A stretch of DNA of 34,135 nucleotides from an uncultured Planctomycetaceae bacterium (GTDB lineage Bacteria; Planctomycetota; Planctomycetia; Planctomycetales; Planctomycetaceae), in the NCBI GenBank assembly GCA_903896675.1, contig CAITYU010000173.1:1-34135 (forward strand), in the 5' to 3' direction. Numbering within the stretch: position 1 is the first letter of the stretch; each line of letters starts with the position of its first letter. Under the pieces are notes generated by a model that did no database searches, was not told the origin of the DNA, and was given only the letters and a program-made list of their open reading frames with translations. This document shows, in pieces, positions 17,939-26,150 of this stretch. The translations under genes and the position numbers were made by a program.

Positions 17939-18940
17939 ATGACGGCAGTCTTTCAGTGGTTGATGCTGGCACAGGCAGCAGCGGAACCCATGAGCTTCAG
18001 CAGTGTGCTGATGATCTCGCTGGCCACAATTTTCGGCCTGATTCTGCTCGTTTTCGTGCTGATGTTCGCCACCGTTGCACAGCTCTGGTTTCGTGCGTGG
18101 ATGTCCGGCGCTTCGATCGGACCCGTGCACCTTGTGGTCATGAAACTGAAGCGGATCAATCCCGAAGTGATTGTGGACTGCCGCATCAACGCAGTGCAGG
18201 CCGGTCTGGCGGGTGAAATGTCGACGATGGCCATGGAATCGCACATGCTGGCTGGAGGTCGTGTGCCACTGGTGGTGCGAGCCATGATTGCCGCGCATCG
18301 CGCACAGATTGAACTGGACTGGAACACTGCTGCAGCCATCGATCTGGCCGGGCGGAATGTCCTCGAAGCGGTGCAGACCAGTGTGCGGACCAAGGTAATT
18401 GACTGCCCCGATCCGGCTCGCAGCGCCCGCCCGACTCTGGACGGCATTGCCAAAGACGGAATTCAGTTGAAAGCCAAAGCTCGTGTGACTGTCCGCACCA
18501 ATATTTCACAACTGATCGGCGGCGCCACAGAAGAGACCGTGATCGCCCGTGTCGGCGAAGGCATTGTTTCAGCAATTGGGTCCTGCGAAACGCATAAGGA
18601 AGTCCTTGCCAATCCCATGTTGATTGCCAAAGCGGTACTGGCCAAGGGGCTGGATTCGCAGACCGCCTACGAAATTGTTTCGATCGACATCGCCGACATC
18701 GACGTCGGTGACAACGTCGGAGCCAGGCTGCAGGCGGACCAGGCCGAGGCCGACATGCGCATCGCCCGGGCGCACGCTGAAGAACGCCGCGCCGCCGCTG
18801 TGGCTCATGAACAGGAAATGCGAGCTCTGACGCAGGAAAACCAGGCGCAGGTGGTCCTGTCAGAAGCCGAAGTGCCGCGCGCCATGGCAGGAGCCTACCG
18901 TCGCGGAACGCTGCGAAAAGCGGAAGATGAGTCGCGTTGA
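17939..18940 (+). CDS. floA: Flotillin-like protein FloA
   Basis: FloA is a membrane scaffold protein of bacterial functional membrane microdomains. The 333-residue product has an N-terminal membrane segment (about 24-47, [20 protein letters not shown]), then the conserved [19 protein letters not shown] and [19 protein letters not shown]. The SPFH-like core ([17 protein letters not shown]) and [19 protein letters not shown] follow, and it ends in an Ala/Glu-rich helical tail. Length and motifs match the UPF0365/FloA family throughout. AGGAG lies 6 bases before the ATG at 17939. No NfeD-family partner is adjacent here, which differs from some Firmicute operons. A confident call. Confidence 0.95.
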   Translation: MTAVFQWLMLAQAAAEPMSFSSVLMISLATIFGLILLVFVLMFATVAQLWFRAWMSGASIGPVHLVVMKLKRINPEVIVDCRINAVQAGLAGEMSTMAMESHMLAGGRVPLVVRAMIAAHRAQIELDWNTAAAIDLAGRNVLEAVQTSVRTKVIDCPDPARSARPTLDGIAKDGIQLKAKARVTVRTNISQLIGGATEETVIARVGEGIVSAIGSCETHKEVLANPMLIAKAVLAKGLDSQTAYEIVSIDIADIDVGDNVGARLQADQAEADMRIARAHAEERRAAAVAHEQEMRALTQENQAQVVLSEAEVPRAMAGAYRRGTLRKAEDESR

Positions 18941-19129
18941 GTCCGCAAGGTCAGGGTCACAATCCGCGACTGTCAATCCTGCCGCCAGTGCACAGACAGC
19001 GTAGCCTGGGCTTTAGCCCGGCCAATCCCTGAAAAACACCGCGTTTCTGAACAATTTGAAGTCGGTTTGACGCCTCACTCCGACTTTTGTCCATCACAAA
19101 CTTGCCTCGGCGACCACACGCGGCTCAGC
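18941..19129. other. Intergenic stretch after floA with a small hairpin
   Basis: This lies between the convergent floA and minus-strand coiled-coil genes. A short hairpin (GGGC, loop TTTA, GCCC) spans about 19006-19021 and is not followed by a T run, so it is a weak terminator candidate. Nothing else was recognised. Confidence 0.4.
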
Positions 19130-19241
19130 CCACTGACCACCGACCACCGACCACCGCCCACCGACCACTGCCCACTGACCACTGCCCACTGACCACTGAA
19201 AACTGAAAACTGAAAACTGAAAACTGAAAACTGAAAACTCA
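19130..19241. repeat. Sixteen exactly phased heptamers ending on a stop codon
   Basis: From 19130 the sequence divides without slippage into 16 heptamers: ten of the CCACTGA/CCACCGA/CCACTGC type (to 19199), five AAACTGA, and a last AAACTCA (19235-19241). The TCA of that last unit is the complement of the TGA stop codon of the gene at 19239-20156. Related ACACTGA heptamers are present in the 68-base units at 13411-13620. Confidence 0.95.
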
Positions 19242-20156
19242 CTCCGCCTGCGACACCTGAGCGTCCGCCTTGGTGCTGCCGTCCTGCTGGCGAATGGTCT
19301 GGAGGAGTGTCTGGCGAGTTTCCGTTGCGGTTTTCAATCCGCGTCGCAGTGCATCCACGTCGTTCTGGATGCTGTTTCGCTCTTCTTCCAGATCTTTAAT
19401 GGCCGTCACCAGCCCCACGCGGTACTCGGGATGATCCGCCACGTCGGCACCGTTCGGATCACCGGACAGTTCGCGTTTGCGAGTATCCAGGGCGGCCTGG
19501 GCTTTGGTGTTCAGGTCTGTCTGGTTCTGCATGTGCACGCCTGTCAGGTAGTTCTGTTCGAACAACCGGATGATCGATTGGTTCAGATTGGCAAAGGCGT
19601 TGCGCTGAGCGGGTGGCACTTGAGCATGCAGGCGAACGCCGTTACCGAAGTTCCAGGAGAGAGTCTCCTGGTCCATCAGCGTCCATGTCGGCTCAAGCAC
19701 GCAGGATGCGTTCTGCAGGCCGTCCAGACGGGCTTTGAATTCACCAATGTAGCGAGTGGTATTGGCATCGACGATGGCGAACACGTGCACGATCGGTTCG
19801 ACGTCGCCATCGCCGCCGGGCAGAGTGACCGGCACAAGGCCATTGTCACGTCCCAGACCAGTCACGGACAGGCGACCACCGGCCACCGTCTGAATGTTGC
19901 CGATGTTGCCACCTGGCGGAAACACCCATTCACGACCCCAGCCCATTTTGACTGACGTCAGGGCTGACCTCGCAGCCACATTTTCGACCCGCGCCGTTTC
20001 GAAGGCTTCCTGAGCCTTGCGGCTTTCTGCCTGGGCCTTCAGCATCGCCGCTTCGATATCGAACCGTCGCTTCAGCACGCGACCGCCGAAATAGAATTCC
20101 GTACCCAGCCCTGCAAGGACAAGGAAAAACAGGGTGCCTCGAAGATATGCATTCAT
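19239..20156 (-). CDS. Unrecognised membrane-anchored coiled-coil protein
   Basis: I do not recognise this 305-residue protein. It starts with one membrane helix (about 8-24, TLFFLVLAGLGTEFYFGG), followed by a charged helical stretch (about 28-65, KRRFDIEAAMLKAQAESRKAQ) that looks like coiled coil. The central region (about 70-215) is beta-rich, with glycine-rich segments (FPPGGNIGNIQTVAGGRLSV). The C-terminal half returns to helix (AIKDLEEERNSIQNDVDAL). The topology suggests an inner-membrane anchor with most of the protein outside the cytoplasm. The ATG at 20156 fits the membrane segment. Its stop codon is part of the heptamer array. It stands alone between floA (convergent) and serC (divergent). 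Confidence 0.75.
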   Translation of the reverse strand: MNAYLRGTLFFLVLAGLGTEFYFGGRVLKRRFDIEAAMLKAQAESRKAQEAFETARVENVAARSALTSVKMGWGREWVFPPGGNIGNIQTVAGGRLSVTGLGRDNGLVPVTLPGGDGDVEPIVHVFAIVDANTTRYIGEFKARLDGLQNASCVLEPTWTLMDQETLSWNFGNGVRLHAQVPPAQRNAFANLNQSIIRLFEQNYLTGVHMQNQTDLNTKAQAALDTRKRELSGDPNGADVADHPEYRVGLVTAIKDLEEERNSIQNDVDALRRGLKTATETRQTLLQTIRQQDGSTKADAQVSQAE

Positions 20157-20567
20157 CGAATGGCTCCGGAATCAGCCGCAGAGCGGTTGTCCGCCGAACT
20201 TGCAGGATGACAGAAAAACCTGAGAGTACTGTTGGCAGAACACCCTGCCAGCGGGTGCACCAGACAGCCACCGAAACCAGCGGTACCGCACATCGACGTG
20301 CGAAACCTGATCCGGCAGTCCACAGGGTGCACCGTATCCAGTCAGATCGGCGCCAAATCGGCAGAACTTGGGAGTCCTGAGACGTGGCCAACCTGATCCG
20401 GAAGAATCCTTCTCTGCACGCCGTTGCATCGGAATTATCATGCTAAACCGCAAGGTTATGAACTGCAACTGCGAAAAATAAAATGTCGGGGAAGTTTGGG
20501 GGGATTGATGGGATTCTGCCGCTGAATTTGCGGTTAGGGTGTGGGAGGATCCGGCTTTCCCGCTCGC
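20157..20567. other. Intergenic region between the coiled-coil gene and serC
   Basis: This should hold the promoter of the minus-strand coiled-coil gene and perhaps that of serC. Short frames on both strands show no recognisable domain. I could not identify specific promoter hexamers with confidence. Confidence 0.4.
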
Positions 20568-20624
20568 GGGCGGGCAGGCGCCGGGGTTTGAGACCCACGG
20601 GCTGCCCGCCTAGAATCCGGGCAG
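20568..20624 (+). promoter_or_regulatory. serC leader with two mutually exclusive hairpins
   Basis: GGCGGGCAG (20569-20577) pairs perfectly with CTGCCCGCC (20602-20610), enclosing a smaller GGGT/ACCC stem near 20584-20596. The same CTGCCCG (20602-20608) can instead pair with CGGGCAG at 20618-20624 across a 9-base loop. The element lies about 73 bases before the serC ATG. This two-state layout resembles an attenuator or riboswitch expression platform, but I recognise no known class, and no T run follows. Function is inferred. Confidence 0.4.
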
Positions 20625-20696
20625 GGCAGACGCCTTGCGGCTGTTTCGCACAGGTCTGATTCGCAGCCGCAGAAAATCGGGGAAAGTGAATAGAAC

Positions 20697-21776
20697 ATGA
20701 GCAGAATCTGGAATTTTTCAGCGGGACCGGCGGTTTTACCGGAAAGTGTGCTTCAGGAAGCTCGGGAAAACCTGCTGTCGCTGGGGAACACCGGTATCGG
20801 CATCTGCGAACATTCTCATCGTGGCAAGCCGTTCATGGCCGTGGCTGCCGAAGCCGAAGCCCTGTGTCGTGAGCTGGCCGGGATTCCGGATGACTATGCC
20901 GTGCTGTTTCTGCAGGGCGGGGCATCGCTGCAGTTCTCGATGCTGCCCCAGAATTTCCTGACTTCGGACCGGACTGCCGACTATCTGATCACGGGCATGT
21001 GGTCCGAAAAAGCCCTCAAGGAGGCCAAAGCGTTCGGTCGCACTCACGAAGCCTGCAGCAGCAAGGACCGGAATTTCTGTTACATTCCGGATACATCCAG
21101 CTACAGCGATGCCCCGGTCTACGTCCACTTCACCTCAAATAACACCATTTTTGGCACACAGTTTCGCTCCGAGCCCACAGCCATCCCGGCTGGGGCGTTT
21201 CTGGCCTGTGATGCCAGCAGCGACATTTTCAGTCGACCGATCGATGTGCGGAAATACGGCATGATCTACGCCGGGGCTCAGAAGAATCTGGGGCCCAGCG
21301 GGGTTACTCTGGTGATCATCCGCAAAGATCTGGTGGCCGCAGCCAGTAAGACTCCGGCGACCATGCTGCAGTACCGGACGCATGCGGACAACGAATCCAT
21401 GTACAACACGCCCCCCACCTTTGGCATCTATCTGATGATGCTGGTCTTCCGCTGGATCAAACAGCAGGGCGGGCTGGCGGCCATGCAGCAGCGGAATCAG
21501 GCAAAGGCTCAGATGCTGTATGATTATCTCGACGGCAGTGCTCTGTTTCGCCCGACGGCCCGCCCGGACAGTCGTTCGCTGATGAATGTCACATTTGTCA
21601 CCGGCAGCGAAGAACGCGATAATGCGTTTGTCAAAAAAGCGGAAGCATCCGGATTCAGCGGTCTCAAAGGCCATCGCAGTGTGGGCGGCATGCGTGCCAG
21701 CATCTACAATGCGTTTCCTCCGGAAGGCGTGACGGCACTGGTTCAGTTTCTGAAGGATTTTGAGGCGGCGGGCTGA
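20697..21776 (+). CDS. serC: Phosphoserine aminotransferase
   Basis: SerC converts 3-phosphohydroxypyruvate and glutamate to phosphoserine; it can also act in pyridoxine synthesis. The 359-residue product begins [15 protein letters not shown], typical of SerC. The PLP-binding region includes GGASLQFSM, the aldimine lysine K196 ([18 protein letters not shown]), and NTPPTFGIY. The C-terminus [20 protein letters not shown] matches the family strongly. It shares one base with the next gene: the TGA stop ends at 21776 and the next ATG starts there, so the two should be translationally coupled. The leader contains an unusual paired-hairpin element. Confidence 0.97.
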   Translation: MSRIWNFSAGPAVLPESVLQEARENLLSLGNTGIGICEHSHRGKPFMAVAAEAEALCRELAGIPDDYAVLFLQGGASLQFSMLPQNFLTSDRTADYLITGMWSEKALKEAKAFGRTHEACSSKDRNFCYIPDTSSYSDAPVYVHFTSNNTIFGTQFRSEPTAIPAGAFLACDASSDIFSRPIDVRKYGMIYAGAQKNLGPSGVTLVIIRKDLVAAASKTPATMLQYRTHADNESMYNTPPTFGIYLMMLVFRWIKQQGGLAAMQQRNQAKAQMLYDYLDGSALFRPTARPDSRSLMNVTFVTGSEERDNAFVKKAEASGFSGLKGHRSVGGMRASIYNAFPPEGVTALVQFLKDFEAAG

Positions 21777-22561
21777 TGAGTGCATCGAAGGACGCAGGAC
21801 CTGACCGATCGACGGCAGACATCGCCCTCGTCTGTACTCACAAGGGTGAGCTGCGTCCGTTTCTGAAACGGCTGGATCGTCAGCGCAGCTACACGGAGGG
21901 ATCACTGACAGTTCGTGGCGGTTTTCTGCGTGAGACCATTCGGATTGTGGTTGCCGAAGTGGGCCCCGGTTTCGCCAGACATCGCGCCGCCGCTCACTGG
22001 CTCGTCGAAACTCACAAACCCGCATGGATGCTGGCCGTGGGCTTCAGCAGTTCGCTGACACCTGAGGTTCATCCCGGAGATCTGGTCCTCGCCAGCGAAA
22101 TCGTGGATACTCACGGCAACACCATGCCGGTCAAATGCACGCTGAAACCTGGCGGGCGAATTCATGTCGGACGACTGGTCGTCGCTGACAGCCAGCCGGA
22201 TGATGCGGCAGGAAAAACAGCTCTGGCACATTCGTCCCAGGCCCTGGCTGTGGACACCTGTTGCCTTGCACCAGCCCAGATCTGTTACGAACGCAACGTG
22301 CGGTTCCTGGCCATCCGCAGTATCATCGATGGTCCGGAAGAATCCGTGCCGTCGGCATCCGCCGGGATGGTCTTTCGAGCTGACAGTCGATCTGCAGGGG
22401 CGGCCCTGGGCGGACTGCTGGGGCGATTTTCCAAAGCGTCAGAACTGAATCAGTGGCGACAGCGGGGCGTGGCGGCGGCTGAGCATTCGGATCGCTTTCT
22501 GGCGGGTGTGGTGGAACAGATTGCGGAGCTGCTGGAACGGCAGCGATTGGACCGCAGTTGA
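21776..22561 (+). CDS. Nucleoside phosphorylase/nucleosidase family protein (MTA/SAH nucleosidase-like)
   Basis: This 261-residue protein belongs to the PNP/UDP phosphorylase superfamily and most resembles 5'-methylthioadenosine/S-adenosylhomocysteine nucleosidases. Supporting segments are IALVCTHKGELRPF at the start, VVAEVGPGFARHRAA in the ribose/phosphate-site region, AVGFSSSLTPEVHPGDLVLAS, and FLAIRSIIDGPEE, whose aspartate is in the position of the catalytic residue. Exact substrate is uncertain; a role in SAM-product recycling or in another nucleoside-linked pathway fits. The ATG overlaps the serC stop by one base. ispH follows after 48 bases, suggesting one operon. Confidence 0.75.
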   Translation: MSASKDAGPDRSTADIALVCTHKGELRPFLKRLDRQRSYTEGSLTVRGGFLRETIRIVVAEVGPGFARHRAAAHWLVETHKPAWMLAVGFSSSLTPEVHPGDLVLASEIVDTHGNTMPVKCTLKPGGRIHVGRLVVADSQPDDAAGKTALAHSSQALAVDTCCLAPAQICYERNVRFLAIRSIIDGPEESVPSASAGMVFRADSRSAGAALGGLLGRFSKASELNQWRQRGVAAAEHSDRFLAGVVEQIAELLERQRLDRS

Positions 22562-22609
22562 ACAAACTGGTGATTTCCAGGGAACTGGTTTCCTGAAGGG
22601 CCCGGTCTG

Positions 22610-23542
22610 ATGAAAGTCCTGCTTGCCAACCCTCGCGGCTTCTGTGCCGGTGTCAACATGGCCATCGAATGCCTTGAAGAAGCCATTCGCCGTGTCGGCC
22701 CCAACATCTACGTATACCACGAGATTGTCCATAACAAACATGTGGTCGATCGATTCACGAAGCTGGGAGTCAGGTTTGTCGATTCCCCGGATGAGGTTCC
22801 CCCGGGGTCCATCCTGCTGTTCAGTGCCCACGGGGTCAGTCCCGAAATTCGCAGGCTGGCTCGTGAACGCAGCCTGCAGACCGTTGATGCCACCTGCCCG
22901 CTGGTGACCAAAGTGCACCTGGAAGCCATCCGTTATGCCAACGACGGCTACAACATCATCCTGATCGGACATGACGGTCACGACGAGGTGATCGGGACCA
23001 TGGGGGAAGCTCCTGAGAGCATTACTCTGGTGGAAACGCCTGAGGAGGTGGACAATCTGCCGTTCAGCCCCGCTGATCGACTGGCTTACCTGACTCAGAC
23101 CACGCTCAGTGTGGACGAGGCTGGTGCGGTCATTGATGCACTCAAACGACGATTCCCGCACATCGAACACCCCAAAAAGGAAGACATCTGCTACGCCACG
23201 ACAAATCGTCAGGAAGCGGTCAAGACGCTGATTGGCCGAGCCGACCTGTTGCTGGTTCTGGGCAGTCAGAACAGCTCAAACAGTCGTCGACTGATGGAAA
23301 TCGGGCTGAATTGTGGCATCGGAGCCCATTTGATTGACGGTGTTGGGGAGATTCAGGACCAGTGGTTTTCCGGAGTGGAAACGGTCGTCGTCACAGCCGG
23401 CGCCAGTGCTCCGGAGATCGTTGTGCAGGAGTGCATTCAGTTGCTTCAGCAGAAGTACGGTGCGGAGGTGCAGGAGGTCACCCTGCGTGAGGAGCACGTG
23501 CATTTTGCATTGCCCAAAGAGCTGCTGCAGTTGGGAAACTGA
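22610..23542 (+). CDS. ispH: 4-hydroxy-3-methylbut-2-enyl diphosphate reductase (LytB)
   Basis: IspH is the last enzyme of the MEP isoprenoid pathway, making IPP and DMAPP on an iron-sulphur cluster. The 310-residue product carries all three cluster cysteines: C12 (ANPRGFCAGV), C96 (DATCPLVTKVH) and C194 (DICYATTNRQ). The substrate-binding segments VYHEIVHNKHVV, SAHGVSPEIR, HDGHDEV, TQTTLSVDE, SQNSSNSRRL and AGASAPEIV are also present. Length is standard. The ribosome site is weak (GAAGGG some 12 bases upstream of the ATG at 22610). It is the last gene in the serC run. Confidence 0.97.
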   Translation: MKVLLANPRGFCAGVNMAIECLEEAIRRVGPNIYVYHEIVHNKHVVDRFTKLGVRFVDSPDEVPPGSILLFSAHGVSPEIRRLARERSLQTVDATCPLVTKVHLEAIRYANDGYNIILIGHDGHDEVIGTMGEAPESITLVETPEEVDNLPFSPADRLAYLTQTTLSVDEAGAVIDALKRRFPHIEHPKKEDICYATTNRQEAVKTLIGRADLLLVLGSQNSSNSRRLMEIGLNCGIGAHLIDGVGEIQDQWFSGVETVVVTAGASAPEIVVQECIQLLQQKYGAEVQEVTLREEHVHFALPKELLQLGN

Positions 23543-23681
23543 CGCTGCGGATTGCGACCTGGCCCGAATTTCCCCGAACCTGCCGCATTTTCCCCCTGTC
23601 AGGACACTGCGAAACTTTGCGGAATTTTCTGACCCAGTCCATTTCTCCAGCGGGAATCGCACCTGCAAACGTGTCGGAAGC

Positions 23682-23710
23682 TTGAACAATGCCGTATTTC
23701 AGGCTACATT
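23682..23710 (+). promoter_or_regulatory. Sigma-70-like promoter of the tRNA-His gene
   Basis: TTGAAC (23682-23687) and TACATT (23705-23710) are separated by 17 bases. This places transcription start near 23717, just before the mature tRNA 5' end at about 23724. The spacing and position fit a dedicated tRNA promoter. Confidence 0.6.
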
Positions 23711-23723
23711 GACATGAGTCCAT

Positions 23724-23798
23724 GGTGGCTATAGCTCAGTTGGTTAGAGCGCCAGATTGTGGTTCTGGAAGTCGCCGGTTCGAACCCGGTTAGCCACC
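23724..23798 (+). tRNA. tRNA-His (anticodon GTG)
   Basis: The sequence folds as a standard cloverleaf. The acceptor GTGGCTA pairs with TAGCCAC, a G sits at position -1 opposite C73 as expected for histidine tRNA, and the D arm reads AGCTCAGTTGGTTAGAGC. The anticodon stem CCAGA/TCTGG encloses a loop with GTG, and the T arm has GGTTCGAACC. The CCA end is not fully encoded (CCAT follows C72). A promoter precedes it and a strong hairpin follows. Confidence 0.96.
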
Positions 23799-23802
23799 CA
23801 TC

Positions 23803-24033
23803 CTAAGCCTCATTCGCTTTCTCAGCGGATGAGGCTTCTTCGTTGAACGGCCCCGGTTTTGGGGGCTCTCCGACAGATGCCGTCCGCGGCAACTGAGGGA
23901 TCAGGGAACCCTCGTACCGAAGGTCGGCCGACTCCTTCGCGAACCGGGCTATCCCCGATACCAGCCTGAGTGCCATGGAACGGTTCGATCCGAAGTCTGT
24001 CCCGACCGGCGTCCTGCCACAGGTCACTTGCAT
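23803..24033 (-). CDS. Unrecognised 76-residue ORF downstream of the PPC gene
   Basis: This minus-strand frame sits between the end of the PPC protein gene and tRNA-His. From an ATG at 24033 it reads MQVTCGRTPVGTDFGSNRSM and ends GPFNEEASSAEKANEA, with its last codons forming the tRNA hairpin. The composition looks like protein, but I recognise no domain and see no convincing ribosome site. The frame is also open leftward into the PPC gene (to 24153), where it is only a shadow. It could be a degraded C-terminal fragment left at a tRNA, or chance. Confidence 0.22.
   Translation of the reverse strand: MQVTCGRTPVGTDFGSNRSMALRLVSGIARFAKESADLRYEGSLIPQLPRTASVGEPPKPGPFNEEASSAEKANEA
23805..23837 (+). 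terminator. Strong hairpin after tRNA-His
   Basis: AAGCCTCAT (23805-23813) pairs with ATGAGGCTT (23829-23837), and CGCT pairs with AGCG inside, giving a stem of about 14 pairs with one T-G wobble and a 5-base loop. The tail (CTTCTTCG) is only weakly T-rich, so efficiency is uncertain. It also forms the end of the small minus-strand frame at 23803-24033. Confidence 0.55.
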
Positions 24034-24046
24034 CCGGTAAGGCTCG

Positions 24047-25714
24047 TCATGGGACAGCGGACAGCAGCAGACTGTAGCTGCTCCGAACCCCCAGCACTGA
24101 CTGAACCGTCGCAAGGTCGGACTCCAGCCCCTGCTGATCCGAAATGGCCACAACGAAATTCTGCGAATCGCCGACGCGCGACACGCGAATGCAGTAGTTG
24201 CCCGACTTCAACTGAGGGGAGGTCAGGCGTGCGGAATTGCCTGAGCTACCGAACACATCAATGGTGACTCTGCCGGCAGATTCCATCGCGAATCGATACC
24301 AGTCAATTGATTCAGCGTGCAGACTGCCGGCAATTCTCAAGCCTCCTGCAGCCACCTCCGACGACTGGGCAGGCTGCGCGGCAGCAGATGGAACTGTCAC
24401 CGTTCCGACGTTCGCTCCTGACGTTCGCCGATTGTTGGGTTCTGCGTCGAAGTACCCGGCAGGGGTCAACTGGGTTTCAAGTCGATAACTCGATTGAGCT
24501 CGCCCGTAACTGAAAACCCTGATGAAGTACTCGCCGGCTGCCAGATTCTGCAGACTGATTTGCTCGCCGGTCACCCCACCGCTCGATGACGACCTCACGA
24601 CTTTGCCGTTGCTGTTCAGAATTTCCAGATCCAGATCTTCCGCAAGTCCGCTGAGCCCCACCGTCATCGCACTGCCAGCTCCGGCATTCACCTGATACCA
24701 GTCCTGACGATCCGCACCGAACAGGCTGCCTGTCAGCGATACACTCTCACCCGGAGGCAGATTGTCCAGCAATTCAGCCTGGCCAGCATCATCATTGATC
24801 TGTGAATCCCGACCCACTGCCGGCACGCTTCTGAGGATCGCCAGACTGTACAGGGAACCCTGACGCCTGAACCGGTGCACCCTGACGTAATAGGTGCCCG
24901 GCAGTAATTGCTCCAGTCGAATCTGCTCGCCTGCAGTCCCACCCTGGTCGGAAACCGCCAGTGTTCGCCCCTGTTCGTCCTGAATCTCAAGATCCAGATC
25001 CTGCGTGTGTTCGGTCAAACTGACTGTCACAGTGCCACCTGCCGGCATGGATACCTGGTACCAATCCTGCTGATCAGACTTGAAAAGCCCGCCGTGCAGC
25101 ACAGTCGGCACGTCCGTGGAAATTTCACCTGCGCTCACGGCAAGTAAACGACTGTCATTCGGCTCACTGTCACCTGTCCGTACTGCAGTTCCGGAAGCCG
25201 TGCTTTTAGTGCCGCTGAATGTGGCCGTGTACACACTGCGAGTTTTCGGAGATTCAGAATAGATACGGATGAAATACGTCCCTGCAGCAAGATTCCGCAA
25301 CTGGATCCGCTCTGGCGTTGTACCCGTATTGACACCTGTTCCCAGAACTTGCCCCCGCGTATCGCGTACCTGCACATTCAAATCGTCGCGCAGCCCCTTC
25401 AGTTCGACAGTGCCACTGCTGATGGGTTCAGTCAGATCAAGCCGGAAAACATCCTGAGTGTCCAGCGGACCTCTGCAGACTCCCTGGAACCGGCTTGTCA
25501 ACTCTCTGTTTGTACTGACGACAGACACAAGATCCGCCGCTGCCAGCGAATCATTCGGCTCGGTCTCAAATCCCCCGGGCGTAACGAACGTCATCAACTG
25601 CCGTGACTCAAGGCAGTCTGCGTTACGGCCAAAGTCACCTCTGCGATTGCGACGACGTGGCCGTTCAAACGTACGGCCAATTCCCGCACAGATCAATTCA
25701 AAAAGTGTCATCAC
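24047..25714 (-). CDS. Exported protein with repeated PPC domains and LEPR-XLL-like N-terminus
   Basis: This 555-residue protein is built from about four beta-sandwich modules of the PPC type (bacterial pre-peptidase C-terminal domain). Typical signatures repeat: EPNDSLAAAD or EPNDSRLLA at module starts, DQQDWYQV or DRQDWYQV, DLDLEIQDEQG or DLDLEILNSNG, and AAGTYFIRI, PGTYYVRV or AAGEYFIRV. No protease domain is visible. The N-terminus lacks an ordinary signal peptide. It has an arginine-rich stretch (RPRRRNRRG) followed by CLESRQLMT near residues 34-42, resembling the planctomycete LEPR-XLL motif, so export to the cell surface is inferred. It is a paralogue of the gene at 26711-29341. ATG codons at 25714 and 25711 are both possible. 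Confidence 0.85.
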   Translation of the reverse strand: MMTLFELICAGIGRTFERPRRRNRRGDFGRNADCLESRQLMTFVTPGGFETEPNDSLAAADLVSVVSTNRELTSRFQGVCRGPLDTQDVFRLDLTEPISSGTVELKGLRDDLNVQVRDTRGQVLGTGVNTGTTPERIQLRNLAAGTYFIRIYSESPKTRSVYTATFSGTKSTASGTAVRTGDSEPNDSRLLAVSAGEISTDVPTVLHGGLFKSDQQDWYQVSMPAGGTVTVSLTEHTQDLDLEIQDEQGRTLAVSDQGGTAGEQIRLEQLLPGTYYVRVHRFRRQGSLYSLAILRSVPAVGRDSQINDDAGQAELLDNLPPGESVSLTGSLFGADRQDWYQVNAGAGSAMTVGLSGLAEDLDLEILNSNGKVVRSSSSGGVTGEQISLQNLAAGEYFIRVFSYGRAQSSYRLETQLTPAGYFDAEPNNRRTSGANVGTVTVPSAAAQPAQSSEVAAGGLRIAGSLHAESIDWYRFAMESAGRVTIDVFGSSGNSARLTSPQLKSGNYCIRVSRVGDSQNFVVAISDQQGLESDLATVQSVLGVRSSYSLLLSAVP

Positions 25715-25909
25715 TGCCTCGCTGTCTTAACAAAGAACAGACCCGATCCACGGAACTCACCGACATTTGCTTCCGCTACGCTCGGCAGCTCGCGACGTGA
25801 CACACTGATACGCCGCATTCGGAACGGTCACGTGGACGCCCCATAAAAAAAGATCAACGCGAAATCCTGTGCGCAGCCACGATTGCCCTGCGGAGGGGGT
25901 GACCCCTTC
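25715..25909. other. Intergenic region upstream of the shorter PPC gene
   Basis: This lies between the PPC gene start and the third repeat locus and probably carries the promoter. No hexamer pair or operator could be chosen with confidence. Confidence 0.4.
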
Positions 25910-25987
25910 GGGAGGGCGAAGCTCCTGCTGAGCCGAATCCCTGTCAGTCCGCTGGATCGTCCGGCTCGGCAGGAGCCTCGCCCTCCC
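25910..25987. repeat. Inverted pair of the dispersed repeat (26-base arms)
   Basis: The left arm (25910-25935) starts GGGAGGGCGAAGCTCC; the right arm (25962-25987) ends GAGCCTCGCCCTCCC. The arms match at 24 of 26 positions, and both differences still allow G-U pairs on one strand. The loop is 26 bases. The flank CCCAGGGTTTACCGG on the right resembles the spacer at 4031-4045. This is the cleanest hairpin of the family in the window. Confidence 0.92.
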
Positions 25988-26082
25988 AGGGTTTACCGGC
26001 TCGCCTCTGGATGACTCTGTACGTGGTGTCTTTCGTGGTCAAAATACTTCTTTACACCGCGCACTTCATTGTGCGTTGAACC

Positions 26083-26112
26083 AAAAAAAATCACCCGCAT
26101 TTCTGCGGGTGA
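26083..26112 (-). terminator. Intrinsic terminator of the small secreted-protein gene
   Basis: On the minus strand a perfect 9-pair stem (TCACCCGCA, loop GAAA, TGCGGGTGA) is followed directly by eight T. It lies 38 bases after the stop codon at 26151. This is a textbook Rho-independent terminator and probably ends the transcript of the 29341-26151 pair. Confidence 0.93.
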
Positions 26113-26150
26113 CCTCGACGATCGATTCTGCAGCCAGACGTTCCTGCCTG

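Noticed and set aside
19005-19022. Rho-independent terminator after floA
   Set aside because: The stem is only about 6 pairs and no T run follows, so I list it as a small hairpin.
23724-24046. Integrative element attachment site at tRNA-His
   Set aside because: No direct repeat of the tRNA 3' end could be found in the window, and no integrase was recognised.
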